Shown here: positions 1-13,917 of the stretch, one piece after another
Layout: each line of letters starts with the position of its first letter
Numbering within the stretch: the first letter of the stretch is position 1
DNA from: Mytilinidion resinicola
Taxonomy: Eukaryota; Ascomycota; Dothideomycetes; Mytilinidiales; Mytilinidiaceae
Length of the DNA stretch: 64,000 bases
Reading direction: 5' to 3'
NCBI RefSeq assembly: GCF_010093595.1
Contig: NW_022985443.1
Span: forward strand, 1,586,375 to 1,650,374
The notes under the pieces: generated by a model
What the model saw: the letters and a program-made list of their open reading frames with translations, nothing else
What the model was told of the DNA's origin: nothing
Databases searched by the model: none
Program-made: the position numbers and the translations under genes

Positions 1-450
1 GCTGATGTTGGGAAGCATTATCATCATGCAAGTGTTCTGCAAGCTTGAGGTTTGAGTGTAGGGTCGAGATCAAACGATATGTAAATAGGAGCGGAAACAA
101 GGATTGCAGCATCGATAGGTGATATTTTGAGCGTGAAAGTCGAGGAAGCTGGAAGGTAGCAAGAGACACAGGGGATGCTTTGACTTTATAGAGCGATGGG
201 AACAAATTCGGCACGTGCCATGCTCTCTTTGAGGGGTCTCTCCCGCGTCTTTTAAAGCTCCAAAAATTCAACAGACAGCCAGGCTTGATCCAATTGAGGA
301 TTTGAATTGCAAGTAGCTCGCCAAGTATGGTTTGCTCATACTTCTGGAGACGACACTATCAAATCTTGACTTTACTATGCCTCCAATTTGCGGAGGTATG
401 CCAATAGCCTTGTCGACAACAGACACGAATAGAGCGCGGTGAATCGATAT
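1..450. other. No gene seen; 3' flank of the P450 gene
   Basis: No convincing reading frame, repeat or RNA gene is visible. Short frames on both strands lack homology or splice context. The stretch probably includes the 3' untranslated region of the P450 gene that ends at 451. Confidence 0.4.
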
Positions 451-2560
451 CTAAGGTCTCTTCTCCTTGGAAACGAATACTCTCTCGAAGAACTCCTCCG
501 TGAAGTTACCATCCGCATCCAGCGACTTCTGAGCTTCCTTCCAGGAGTCTCGGATAATCTTAGTCTTACGTTGATCACGGGTTTCGATCACAGCACTGTA
601 GTTTGTCAGCTCGCTGATAGGTTGGGTAGTGAAAAAGTACTCACGGATACGGCACGGGGCGAACGATGAACCCCTGGGTGACTTCATCTTGATTAATCGG
701 AATAGGCACGCCGGCACTATCGAGCTTGCGTAAGAACTTGAACCCCCATAAGAGGCGGGAAATGGCGGTGAAGAGACCTCGTTCAGCAACATGGAAACCA
801 GGGCACACGCGGCGGCCAGCACCGAATGTGAAGTGAGGGCGCTTGCTGGAGTCTGGGTCGATACCATAGTTGTCGCTTAGCGTATTCTCTGCGCCGTGAC
901 GGGAGGGATCGAAAGCCCGGGGGTCGTTCTTCACGTTGTTATTCAGCGTCCAGACGTTTATGAACATTGATGAGCCCTTGGGTATTAGATATCCCTTGTA
1001 GATGTCGTCTTTCAGTAATGAGTGCGGTACGGCAGCACTTAGAGTCGTGGGCATCCCTGTTGAAATTAGTATTGACAGACTGGGATGTTGGCAGACTTCT
1101 TACATCTTAGCGACTCTTCGATAATAGCACGAATATAGGGTAGGTTCTCTCGGTCTTCCCAGACAGGGAGTCGATCTGGTCCCACAACCCGATCAATCTC
1201 ACGTTGCGCTTCCGCCTGGACATCTGGATAAAGAATCATAGCTTTAACGAATCCGAGCATGGTGTTCCATTGCGTATCTCTAATTTCTATTAGCATTGAG
1301 TCTTACAGATACGAAGAAAATGAATCACGAACGTAGCTGCGCCGAAGCCATGAGCAGCATTGTTTGCTATCTCTACATCGGTCAATCGATCTTTGTCTTC
1401 GCTAAGAAGCATATCACGGATGAAGCCTGGGATTTCATTAATATTGGAGTTTTGGCCATATACGGGTATCTCAGCTTACTTGGATACACTTTGCCCTCTT
1501 GAATGCTAGTCTTTGCGCCTTCCATGAGCTGTATGAATAAGTTCTCTTCGATGACCCTAATCTTTGCCAGTAATTGCTTGTAGGGCATCAGGAATGTGGG
1601 ACAGTAGCGGTAGAATGGTCGAAGAAATGGGAAAAAGTCCACGAGTTGCAGATTCGCCGCTTCACTTGTCAGATCCATCCACTTCCTTCGGGTTAGCAGA
1701 TATCGAGAATGAACTGATCATGTGACTTACATCCATCAAATCCTTGACTCTCCCCCCGCTACTCGTCGTCCTGAAGCCGTAGAGTACAGTAGAAGCTACA
1801 CTGGTAGTGTACCGTTGCAAGTGTCGAGAGAAGTCATCGGGTGTATCTAGCATCTCATTCAGCAGCTGAGTACTGTCGAAGGCCTGAGATACGTCAGTCG
1901 GAAGTGTCTAGTACTGAAACGGGCGAAATTTACCTGGTAGGGAATGTACTGATTCGCGACTTTTTTATTCAGGCGAAGATGGTACATTTTCCGTTGACGT
2001 CTCCAGACATCGTCATTGCTGATTGCATATTAGCAATCAGTCCAACTAAATTATCTCAGTATGGAGCTTACTCTCGAAACGCAATATTCATGTTACCGCC
2101 GAACTCGCGAATGAACAAATCAGGACGAGCAGCATAAGTATGGCCGCGTTTTTCCAACAAGTCTTTGATGACAGTTTCATCGTTCATGAGGACCATAGTC
2201 TGACCCGCCAACTTCAAGGTCATTATGGGTCCATCTGAATCTTGATATCAGACCGAAATGCCGCGGATAGGGATCAGAATAAGTTCTTACATTGCTGAGC
2301 CCATTCCCTGAATTTGAAATGGAAGTCCTTTAGTGGCATCTGGTGGAGATTACCAAGAATAGGAATTGTGGGTGGCCCTGTCCATCGTGATTAGAGCAAG
2401 CAAAGCTATGCTGGATATCAATCTGCCACTCACCTGGGGGCATATTCTTGGGCCTCATTCCATAGTTCAACACCTTGTACCCCACGATGACTCCAACAAC
2501 GGCGATAGCAAGCCAATACACATGCGGAAACTCCGGCGTAGTGTCCTGAAGTAACCCCAT
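451..2560 (-). CDS. Cytochrome P450 monooxygenase, O-methylsterigmatocystin oxidoreductase (CYP64/ordA)-like
   Basis: Heme-thiolate monooxygenase, probably ER-anchored. Ten exons give one uninterrupted frame of 547 residues: 451-595, 645-1056, 1104-1279, 1333-1426, 1480-1681, 1731-1883, 1934-2018, 2072-2234, 2291-2377, 2434-2560. The start at 2560 is followed by a membrane anchor (about residues 13-31) and a PPGPP hinge. The I-helix reads AATDT, formed across the 1279/1333 splice. ESLRW precedes the last third, and the heme loop is FGAGRRVCPG with the Cys ligand near 790. Length and motifs are normal for the family. The ordA resemblance (MPTTLSAAVPH, IPKGSS) is from family memory and does not prove an aflatoxin-type substrate: no polyketide synthase or other cluster gene is nearby. 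P450 assignment is certain; the subfamily is tentative. Confidence 0.9.
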
Positions 2561-3519
2561 GATTGGTTCAATTAGAAAAAAAGCCTGCACTAATGCTTTA
2601 CTACGTGATGTACATAGGACCCATTGAGGCCGCTGTGTTCGATATACGGTTGTCGTTGTGGTAGATCTGCAGGTTGGCGAGTTCGGTACAGCCAGTTTCC
2701 TCCCCGGCAGCCTTCCGGCCTCCGGGACAACTGAGTAAAGCTGCTCTCTACCGCGGAGGAAAGGCGGAGAGGGAGTATGGTAAACCCTGGCCACAGATAG
2801 ACTTCTGCCCCTGTTGAATGTTGTATCAGGTGGGCCACGGAGCACCGCGGCATCGGCGAGTGCCTCGAGGAAGGTCGTAGAATTACCCTATGCAGCTGGC
2901 AGGCTTGTAACAGGCATCGGCTGAATCCCAAAGCAAGTGAGAGAACAGGAGAAACGTCTACTCTCACCCGGAAATCAATATCGAAGAACTATACGTTTAG
3001 ACAACGCTTATGTGAAGCAGTGCCGTGGTTGCAGATGACGGCACTCGACTTATGACAGCCTTCTGGGCCTTTTGCTTGAGATACATCTAGAGATTCCCAA
3101 TCCCAAGAGTGTTGCGGCCACTTACAGAGGGTTCTCATCCCAGACTTGGTTCCTCAATGATACCGCAGATTTTCAGTCCTGAATATACATTGCCTTGTCG
3201 CAGGTCTTTGTTCACGTTATTGCCCCTTCCATGAAGCTTCAAGGATTTTTCAAAGTTTGATCGGGATGGATGTCATACAATTCGGGCAATCAGTACGTTC
3301 ACAAGGCCATCTCAGACAGTCGCGAATAGGGGTGAGATGGATGGAATCGTGAGGCTACTTCCAATTGGGCAAAGCGCTTTGACGCGACTGCGGAAATCCA
3401 GACCACATTGGCATAGAAGCGGCTGCCCTCCCACAACAAACACTCCACCACTCTTTGCTCGCAAACCCTCCACTCAATCCGCACCACTCTCTCACACCGT
3501 ACAACACTCTCACGCAACT
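2561..3519. promoter_or_regulatory. Divergent intergenic region between the P450 and CHZ1 genes
   Basis: About 960 bp lie between the start codons of the P450 gene (-) and the CHZ1 gene (+). It must hold both promoters. Overlapping frames here (for example 2590-2967 and 3299-3699) look like chance. I see no defined element. Confidence 0.4.
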
Positions 3520-3999
3520 ATGGGCGACAACGCAGCCGACCACAAAATGGAGGACGACACCGCCATGCAGAGCCCCGCCACCGGCACCATTGAAAAGGGC
3601 AAGGGAAAGGCCGCTGAGCAGCAGCCAGACCTTAGCATGGACGAAGAGTCGTCCGATGAAGAGGAGTCTGGCGCTGAGAACGAGGTACGTTCCACCCATT
3701 GCGCCTGGCGTGTTGGCATATGATATTTACTAACAACCGTGCCCCGCTATAGGTCCATGAAGGTATAAACACTACCAATGCTCTGCGCGCGCTCGAACAA
3801 GGTACTAACGCGACAGACAGCTGAGCCGGAGGACGAGGATACGATGGAGGAAATCAACACCGACAACATCATCAACGACGGCCGGCGCACTCGCGGCAAA
3901 AGCATCGACTTCAAGAAGGCCGCTGCCGAATTGGACGACGACGATGAGGAAGACGACGACGAGGACTTCCAGGACCCAGACGATGCGATGGAGGAGTAG
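3520..3999 (+). CDS. CHZ1: Histone H2A.Z-H2B chaperone CHZ1
   Basis: Nuclear chaperone that delivers H2A.Z-H2B dimers to the SWR1 remodeller. Exons 3520-3684, a 10-nt microexon 3753-3762, and 3821-3999 join to a 117-residue protein. The CHZ motif spans the third exon: EINTDNIINDGRRTRGKSID, with the conserved RRTRGK core. It is flanked by acidic stretches (DDDDEEDDDEDF at the end and DEESSDEEES before), typical of histone chaperones. The length matches small fungal CHZ1 proteins. The last intron has a TACTAAC branch point and ends CAG. Reading on past the first donor gives an unrelated tail, so the microexon is needed for a continuous CHZ domain. The gene is divergent from the P450 gene. Identification rests on the motif and is strong. 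Confidence 0.9.
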
Positions 4000-4960
4000 A
4001 ACGCCTTTGTAGGTGAGCCACCAGCCGCTATGCGCCGACCCATGCGCCCGCCACCTCGATTCTCACAAAACACAGGTGTCTGTCCCTTGTTGCCAGCCAG
4101 GCCTTACAATTGCATTCTAAAATTTCGTACTGGTCATTGGGGAGGCCGCCGACAAAACATCGGATGATCTTGGAGTCTTGGAGTGTGCATGGGAGCTGGA
4201 TAACGGACTGGAAAAGGGATCATGGCATGCGGCTGCTTGGCCATGTAGATTTCTCGGTTGCATAGCATAGTCGCTCTGTGATAGTTCTGAAATATCACTT
4301 TGTGGCAAATCGCATTGCTGGCTGGGTGATGTTTGTATCATAACACGGTCTAGGATTGACACTTGACTAAGCATGAACTTCTTTGACTAACTACCCATTG
4401 ACGCTTTCCTGAGACTAAAGGACCTCTGACGGTACTCGAAATGCTGAACCCCCAGACATCTATCCACCAACAATCCAAAAGATTCGCTATCATTCTTCAG
4501 ACGTCTAGAAAGACCCCGAAGGACATACCACCCCCATATCCTGTTTGTTGACATATTTGTGATTTCTTTTTTCTGCCCTTGGTCTTCCTCCTAATCCGTC
4601 TGACATTATCTTTGCGCCCGGTCTAATCTCAATGTTGCGCATTAGCAGCTATTAAGGTACGCTTTCAGGTCGGTCTTCGTGATAGATCAACTTGTACACC
4701 CCGTATATAAGTATAATCGTGAAAGTTCCGACGTAGTCATGCTTCGTAAGTTAATCGTCAAGGTATGCAGCCAGAGGCCATGATCCAAGCAGGTGTGCAG
4801 TCATCTTGAGCAGTGGAAGACGACGTAGTTCGATGTATGCTTGTCTCTATTGTACAATATGACCTCCCATCCTCTAAAAGTACAGTGAGGGTTCGCTCGT
4901 GTATGCCATGCCAATTCCGGAAACGCCAATTGATATGTTTGAGAGGTGAAGTCGATGATT
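4000..4960. other. Convergent 3' region between CHZ1 and TOM5; no gene seen
   Basis: About 960 bp that should contain the 3' ends of two convergent transcripts. The open frames at 4117-4374 and 4813-5061 have no recognisable content; the second is a shadow of the TOM5 3' end and intron. Confidence 0.4.
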
Positions 4961-5270
4961 CTACACGAGTTTGCGGACGTACTCGATCGCGAAAGGAGCT
5001 GGGTATCGTCATCAGCGTCATATTAGTACGCGTATTAGATATACTCACAGAGGTAGAGTAGGAGACACATCCCAGCAGTGAATTTGATTTCTTGGTTTGC
5101 TTGCGCTTCTTGAGCCTGAACATTGCAGTCAGTATCTTGCCCGTAGGTGTAGTCGTAGATTTCTTCTAACCTGAAGCTCGGCTTTGGAAGGTGGTGGTGG
5201 TTCTGCAGCGTCCATCAGTAAAGAATATTTTATTAAAGCGTATGGAATGAGACTCACGTCCGGCGAACAT
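4961..5270 (-). CDS. TOM5: Mitochondrial import receptor subunit TOM5
   Basis: Small tail-anchored subunit of the outer-membrane TOM complex that helps pass preproteins to the Tom40 channel. Four exons (4961-4998, 5049-5115, 5171-5202, 5258-5270) encode only 49 residues, so the gene is too short and too split to appear as a long frame. The protein starts MFAGQPPPPSKAELQ, has a central region rich in Gln/Ala/Glu, and ends in a hydrophobic segment plus the signature LYLSPFAIEYVRKL. That ending matches the fungal TOM5 pattern (LYLSPF followed by an acidic/aromatic helix and a basic end). All three introns have GT..AG ends, and the phases join without a stop. The family assignment is from recognition of the C-terminal pattern, length and layout; I rate it as likely correct. 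Confidence 0.85.
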
Positions 5271-5512
5271 GGTGATAGAAAGGTGTCCTTATGTCCTTAG
5301 AGGTGCTGTGCGACTGGAGATGCTCCTCGAATGCAAGCGTCCAAAAAGTTGACGGCGCCCGGCGAAACAATATTACGAGGGTGGCCCGAGCTCACTGCGT
5401 CCAGCGCTCTTTCAACAACTTCACGCGCTCCATCACCACTGTCTGAAAGGACACCTCAAAGCAACGACACCACCTCTGCTGCATCACTACTCCTCGACCC
5501 ATGCGCGCCACC

Positions 5513-7024
5513 ATGGAGGACGTCCAAATCACCCGCTCTCACTCCAGGTCCCCCCTTCCAGAGGCTGGACACGATCCTCAAGATCCTCTCCGCCCTGAAA
5601 TTGAAGAAGAGAACTCTACGCCAACCCCGCCATTCCTGAATCCGACCCAAGACATGGAGACCGCAGGAAACGGGCCCGAAACGCCAGATGAAGACGATCC
5701 GGACGTCCAGGCCGACCCTGATCTCTCCGACAACGATTCCGATCTATCGGATGTCGACGAGGCGCAATTCGACGACTTCGACCCTGCCAACATTGCTATC
5801 GAGGGGCCCGCCGTTCTCGATGAGACCAACTTGAATCTGATCGGTGTGCACAAGCGCAAGCGGACTGAGGGAGAGGCTGATGGAGACGCGAAGAAAAAGA
5901 AGAAGCGTGATAATCGCCGGGAGAAGCCAAGGAAGTCACGAAAGGGTCGTAGTGGCGACGATGAAGCTGCAAGTGGAGGCGAGGATGAGAGCAGGCGGCG
6001 AAAGCGAAAGGACGGAGGCGGTGGGAGAGCTAGGGCTGCGACTCCACCAGAAGAGAACGAGGAGAATCTGTCTCCTGAAGAACGTACGTGACCCTGTCTG
6101 GCTGTTTGTATGTCGAATCGTTGGCACTAACTTTGCTGCAGGACGAAGACGCGCTCTTGACAGGGCTATGGACGAAGCTCTTAAGAAGGGTGGTACTGGC
6201 CGCCGCCGCAAGAAGGATGGCATTGACCTGGAACAAATGGCCGATGCTGAAATCGAAGACATGCGACGGCGCATGACAGACGCTGCGAAGTGGGACAACG
6301 AGGGTCGGGATCGTGGCCAGCCTGCGATGCACAAACTCAAGCTTCTCCCCGAGGTCGTGGCACTACTCAACAAGAACACGCTCAAAGAGTCCTTGGTGGA
6401 TCCGGATATCAACCTGCTGCAAGCTGTCCGATTCTTCCTGGAGCCCCTCAACGACGGCAGTCTCCCGGCGTACAACATCCAGCGCGAGCTCTTCGCCGCT
6501 CTTAGCAAACTGCCAATCACGAAGGATAGCCTCGTGGCTAGCGGTATTGGCAAGGTCATCATGTTCTACACAAAGAGCAAGCGCCCAGAGCTCGTTATTA
6601 AGCGGCAAGCGGAGCGTCTATTCAACGACTGGACTCGTCCGATCTTGAAGCAGAGCGATGACTACCGCAAGAAGGAGTTCCAGCAAGCCGCTTTCGATGA
6701 TTCTATGTATGTATCCCTCAACATTTCTAATCCAAATGTCACGTTGCTAACAACCATTCCAGGAAGCTTCCCGTACGCTCCGCGAACCCAGCAAACTCCC
6801 AGGCTGTTGCCCAGGCCGCGGCTCGCAAGAAGGCGCTCGAGACACCGAAAGTCTGGAACCGAGCTAGGATGGAAAGCGGCCCTACCACCTACACCATCGT
6901 CCCGAAGAGCAACGTCCAGGTTCCAGAAGGCACGGTCAAACGTGCTCCGGGCGCGGCAGGAGACGAAGCCTTCAGGCGTATGCGTGCCAAGCAGCTGGGA
7001 AAGACTGGTCGCGGCGGAAGGTAG
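5513..7024 (+). CDS. IWS1: Transcription elongation factor IWS1 (Spn1)
   Basis: Nuclear factor that works with Spt6 on elongating RNA polymerase II. Exons 5513-6083, 6142-6706 and 6763-7024 join to 465 residues. The N-terminal ~190 residues are acidic, Ser-rich and Lys/Arg-rich (disordered). The conserved TFIIS N-terminal (LW-type) domain follows, covering LKLLPEVVALLNKNTLKESL through LKQSDDYRKKEF. The tail contains RARMESGPTTYTIVPKSN and ends basic. An upstream in-frame ATG at 5501 adds four residues, but the ATG at 5513 sits in a near-perfect Kozak context (GCCACCATGG), so it was chosen. Length is normal for fungal IWS1. The gene is divergent from TOM5, with about 240 bp between the start codons. 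Confidence 0.93.
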
Positions 7025-7586
7025 TCAAGCTTTTGCTTTTCTGAGCGGGTTAGCGTTAGTCTAGTGACGGGGTTCCCGTCACATTTCCTGCATTGGCGGC
7101 GTTAAAATTGAATATCTTCGTAGGTACCAGATGAGAGGTTAACAGGAATATATTTCTCTATCAAGAAGATCCTTCGCAACTAATGACGGAAAACATGCTT
7201 TATCTTACCAAAAGTATCCAGTTGTGGACTCTCGTAGATCGCTACTCAGGGTGTTCCCACAAGCATTCAAAGAACCCGAATTGTTTTGGTTTGGATGGCC
7301 TGTAACCTCGAAAGGCTACCTCAGACAGCGTAATCTCCTGTTAATCAGAACTCACATTAGTGTATGCACCCTTCCCACGCAGCGTATTCCAGCATATAAC
7401 AATCAACACAACCATCGAGACACAGGGTCATGTTATACACCAGCCAATGCCATTCACTATCTATGCTCACAGGCGACGATTTCAGAACTTCAGCAGGAAA
7501 ACAACAAAAGCGAGACCTATGTACACATGTAATGCAACGCCCTAGAAACTTATACACAGCCGCGGACCCCAGCTCTCGTAACCCTT
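7025..7586. other. Convergent 3' region between IWS1 and the complex I gene
   Basis: About 560 bp between two convergent genes. Frames at 7224-7532 and 7360-7545 have no recognisable protein and lie where 3' untranslated regions are expected. Confidence 0.4.
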
Positions 7587-10056
7587 TTACGCTGCAGCAG
7601 CCAACTGGCCAGCAGGCGGGCCGTAGCCGACTTGCGGGTTCGGCTCGCCGGGGGCCATGAAGTTGGTCTGGGGGTTCTTTTGTGCCTTGGCGGCGGAGCA
7701 GCGGGCCATTGTTGGGGAGCTGGGTTGTACATTAGTCCTTTACTCGTGAAAACGGAAGAGGCAGACACCGGGCTAAAACTTACTTTCTTGAGATGGAGTC
7801 TGTGAAGTAGAAGTTGTCGATGACCTTCTTCAGTGGCGTATTTGTCGGCTTAACGCCCTTGTGCTGGTCCACGAGCTGCACCTTAGTGAGCTGTGGTAGA
7901 CCTGTCGACTCCACCACGTCGTAGCGTCGCAGCGCGGGCGAGATTTCCTCCATACGGTCTCGCAGGACCTCGACGTCGTCGAATGGTAGCGGCGCGCCAA
8001 GATATTCTGATGCGGCGCGGATGATCTTCCAGTCTTCTCTCGCGGCACCAGGTAATGAGACGGCGTTGCGAGACATCTGTGCGCGACCCTCGGTGTTGAC
8101 GTATGTGACTGACTTCTCGGTGTATGCAGCGCCGGGGAGGACGACGTCTGCGATTTGTGCGCCTCGGTCACCGTGGTGGCCTTGGTAGACGACAAACGTG
8201 TCCTTAGGGATCTCTGCTTCATTGACTTCATCGGCACCTAGCAGCCAAATGAACTTAGGCTTGGTGTCTGCGACGGTTTGGGACGGAACAGTGAAGCCTA
8301 CTTCGTACGCACCGGCACGGGAAGCCGCCCGTTGGAGGACATTGTAGCCGTTCCACTCTGGTGTGAGGAAGTTGGCCTTGTGCTTGTCGATAAAGGTACC
8401 AACGATCTCATAGATAGCTTTGGCGTCGGGGTTCTCGACGACTCCGCTACCCAGAATGATCATGGGTTTCTTGGCAGCTTGAAGCTTCTTGCCGAACGCA
8501 CCTGCAAGAGCTGACTTCAGGCTAGCAGCAGTATCTCCGAACTTCTCATACTCGAAAGTGCTCTCGAAATCCTCACCGATAAGGCCAATTTCTAGATCCG
8601 ACCTCAGCCACTGCTTCCTAATACGGGCATTGAGAACAGCGGCTTCGTGGCGTGGGTTGGTGCCAATAAGTAGGATGGCATCGGCCTCTTCCACGCCATA
8701 GATCTTGGAGTTGAACGAATAATTGGATCGGACATCAATCCCATGGGCGACTGGCTCGCTCCCTTGGGGCTGGTCCAGAGCCAAGTTCTCGGAGCCTAAC
8801 TTGTTGGCGAGATCCTTCATGGCCACTAAGGTCTCGGTTTCGACCAGTTGACCAGCAATGACTTTGAACTCATCGCCCTTCGGTGATATCCGCTTGTACG
8901 CGTTTCCTATTTCAACGAGAGCTTGTTCCCATGAGGCTGGCTGGAAGCTGTCCTCGACCCGGATGAGCGGATTGACCAGTCTTTGTGTGCTGAGGGCGTC
9001 ACAGGCAAACCTGGTCTTGTCGTTGATCCATTCTTCATTGATATCGTCATTCAGACGCGGTAATATCCTCATAACCTGGATGCCTCGCGCGTCTATCCGA
9101 ATGTTTGATCCGAGTCCATCGAGCACGTCGACTGATTCGGTGTGGTACAGTTCCCAGGGCCTGGATTTAAATGCATATGGCTTAGAGGTCAATGCACCGA
9201 CGGGACATAGATCGATGACGTTTCCGGAAAGTTCTGTGTCCAAGGCTGTTTCCAGGTAGGTCCCAATTTGTAGGTCGTTGCCGCGTCCTGTGGATCCGAG
9301 TTCTGGAGCTCCTGCGACATCGTTGGCAAATCGAACGCAACGGGTGCAATGAATACACCTGTTCATTGATGTCTGCACCTTGTCAGTGCATGTTTCCTGA
9401 GGCCCTAACATCCGCAATTACCTTGACCAAAGGCCCAATGTTCTTGTCCTCAACCGCGCGCTTTCCACCAATCTCGTGAAACCGCCCTCTGTCCGCACCA
9501 TACCGCATTGACTGATCCTGCAAGTCGCACTCGCCACCTTGGTCACAGATGGGGCAGTCGAGAGGATGGTTGGCGAGGAGGAACTCCATGACGCCTTCGC
9601 GGGCTTTGTGGACGAGCGGAGAGTTCGTCTTGACCACCATTCCGGGTTGTACGGGCCAAGCACAGGATGCCACCGGCTTCGGGGCCCTTTCCACCTCCAC
9701 CAAGCACATACGACAGTTACCCGCTATCATGAGCTTCTCGTGATAGCAGTACCGCGGGACTGTACTTCCGGCCTTCTCGCATGCTTGAATCAGGGCGGAT
9801 CCGGCTATTGTGGTCGTTAGAGGGACGATTAGGGCTCGGGAGGTTCGAGGAGTCCGGCATACCTTCGATTGACACCTTCTTTCCATCTAGAGAGCTTTTT
9901 AGCAGCTATTCGTGTGGCACCATGCATCCGGCACATACCTATTGTAACCTCCACCTCGGCCGGCCTGGCGGTGGTGGAGGCAAAGGTCCGGCTGCCATTG
10001 AGGGTGGCAAGCCTCGTCGGCTTCCTTAGCGACCGGAGCAATTGTTGCCGCAGCAT
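7587..10056 (-). CDS. NADH:ubiquinone oxidoreductase 78-kDa subunit (NDUFS1 type)
   Basis: Largest peripheral-arm subunit of mitochondrial complex I, carrying iron-sulfur clusters. Exons 7587-7719, 7784-9378, 9422-9804, 9863-9886 (24 nt) and 9939-10056 join to 750 residues. The first exon encodes an Arg-rich mitochondrial presequence ([19 protein letters not shown], then RTFAST). Next come a 2Fe-2S ferredoxin-like domain ([15 protein letters not shown]), the His/Cys cluster domain ([15 protein letters not shown]), the 4Fe-4S ligands ([10 protein letters not shown] and [10 protein letters not shown]) and a molybdopterin-oxidoreductase-like domain. The C-terminal exon contains [10 protein letters not shown] and [19 protein letters not shown], typical of fungal homologues. 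No frame damage is seen. The ligands and length leave little doubt. Confidence 0.97.
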
Positions 10057-12121
10057 GTCGGGGCGTGATGAGGGGAGATGGCGATGGCAAAACAGCTCGT
10101 TGACGTCTGGAGTTGGAGTTTCGCCCTCTCGTCATTTTTGGGTTAGCGGTATTGTTACGGATAATAAGGCGGCCGTGATTGGCCCAAGCGCTTATTTCTG
10201 AGATATAAAAGTTCTCGCACGCTGAGAACCTCTTCCTTCTTCACTCATTACGGGCACAATTTATTGTAGGAGCCTTTGGCTGGCCCTCTTTTGGGTCGGC
10301 ACAATCGAATCTTCCTCTATTACGTGTCCCAGAACGCGACTTGTCGAGCGATGTTAGCTGGAGCCGGCTTCGAGTTTTCTCAAGTGAGGTCGTGTTCCTT
10401 TACCAACAGCGCTACATGCCTTTTCATTGGCACCACCTTTTTAGATATTGCGCTTTAAGCTCCTCTTTCGACGGCCATAGGTGCACAACTGGAGTGGCTT
10501 TGGTTCCCCCAATTCTTGATGATATAGCCCTCTCCACTGATGTCTATGTTGCGGCGAGGTGGCTGGCTGAAATAGACGCTAGCAATTTGATCGAATACTT
10601 GGTTCGAACGACTCCTCGCTCTCCAGGTCTTTCCATCCTGCGCTGCGATCTCCCTGCAACCGTATCTTGATCCGCTCTTGTAGCTTTAAATTTACCTGAC
10701 CCAGACCAAGTCTTTCGGGTTGCCTAACATAGCAGCCTTGATCCTTGAGCTAGCAAACTATACTCACCATTGAACCCATCAATGGGATACCAGTGGCCGA
10801 AACCTATTCCTGTAACTTAAATCTACTATCCTTCTCTAGCAAAAGGGCCCAGTAGCTTTCCTGGAGCGCGATCTACCTGCTTGTTGAGCTGACAACTACG
10901 GAACACTTTGCTTAGCTTCACGGATGGTCCACCCCAATCCTATCAATTATGGCCAATGATCACTCGAACATTACGAGCCCTCAGCACCCCCTTGATGAAC
11001 TTTCCAACCCAGAATAAGGTTGTTCGAGAAGTCGTATGCATGTAATCCGCCATCTCGAAATCCATTCTGAAGCCCTTTCGTAAACCACAGCGCCTGCGTT
11101 CGTGATACCTCGACCCTCAACACCAGGCAATTCCATTCTGTATTCGTGTATGGAACATAATACGAGCTCCGAAGACGCGCCCAAAAGCTTCAATCGCTTC
11201 TATATCCCCATTTAGTTAACTTGTTCTTGAGACTATTTAGCTCTTCCTCCGTTTTCCTCTTCACGCTGTATCATATTCACAATCTGCAAGGCATCGCATG
11301 TACACTCCCAATCAAGTTCAGCATTGCTTCAAGCCATACGCCCTATCCACTATAAAGCTGACTGCTAATAGACGCTCATATTCCATATTTTGTCGTTGTC
11401 AGAGCTTACTGATATCGAAAAGAGTGGTCTAGACGAACGAAAAGGTCAAACGCGCTGATTGTATCTAGCTAGCAACCTCTTCAAGAGTCTTTGTAGAGGC
11501 CGAAGTCGAGATTCAAAACTATTTCCAGGTCGTCTATCAGCAATCCTTGGGTTAGTACCTTCGAGATCGTGTAGTGGGGCAATGAGGAGTGCCACAAATT
11601 GCGTGCTCGACTTCGAACCACCGACCCGCGCAGCTGTGTCATGGGCAACCGAAGACTTTTTGCACCATCCCACCACTGGGCACACGGCGTCGGCCGTGCA
11701 TCAGCTCATAGCAGAGCGAATTCGGAGCCGGGCTGATGGGGGCGAGACGTGGGAGAAGGTGGGGAACTGGCCGAACTAGGTGCCTTCTATTTAAGTCATA
11801 AAGAATTGAAGGCCCCATCTTCACTCCACCACCACGCGATTGCCAAGCTCCTCGAACGCCCTTCTTCCATTCCACCGCGTCGTGATCCTCTGAATCTATT
11901 CACTTTTCTGGACGCTTTTGGCAGCAATTAGCGAATTGCACAAGACGCCATTGTATGACGTGACGCGAGGGGCGGCGCTATTAACGAACGACCACCACAG
12001 TACTGGGTTACCCCACCTATTTGTTGCTGGACGCGAGAGCTTAGAATCCCAGGAATCCTTCTCGTTGGATCCTGTGACACCGGATCTTTTCAATTAGACA
12101 TCGATATCGGAAGCTCTCGCA
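10057..12121. other. 2.1-kb gene-poor divergent intergenic region
   Basis: The region separates the complex I gene (-) from the sulfhydrylase gene (+). Several short frames (10341-10670, 10981-11193, 11446-11685, 11459-11779) show no recognisable domain or consistent splicing. A tRNA-like patch near 10551-10636 was examined and rejected. Decayed sequence or long leaders are possible; nothing else can be supported. Confidence 0.4.

Positions 12122-13917
<1,796 letters not shown>

Noticed and set aside
451..2560. Aflatoxin-type gene cluster suggested by the ordA-like P450
   Set aside because: No polyketide synthase, methyltransferase or cluster regulator is near; neighbours are housekeeping genes.
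5844..7064. Long frame of 406 codons over IWS1
   Set aside because: Its central part is the IWS1 second exon, but both ends run through introns or the wrong frame; the spliced model explains it better.
10551..10636. tRNA-like patch: GCGAGG and CCTCGC could pair, with GGTTCGAAC between
   Set aside because: The T-stem does not close (G opposite G where C is required), and no anticodon arm or A-box fits. Best regarded as chance.
11590..11640. Possible tRNA B-box on the - strand (GGTTCGAAG)
   Set aside because: Neighbouring bases give no T-stem or acceptor stem.
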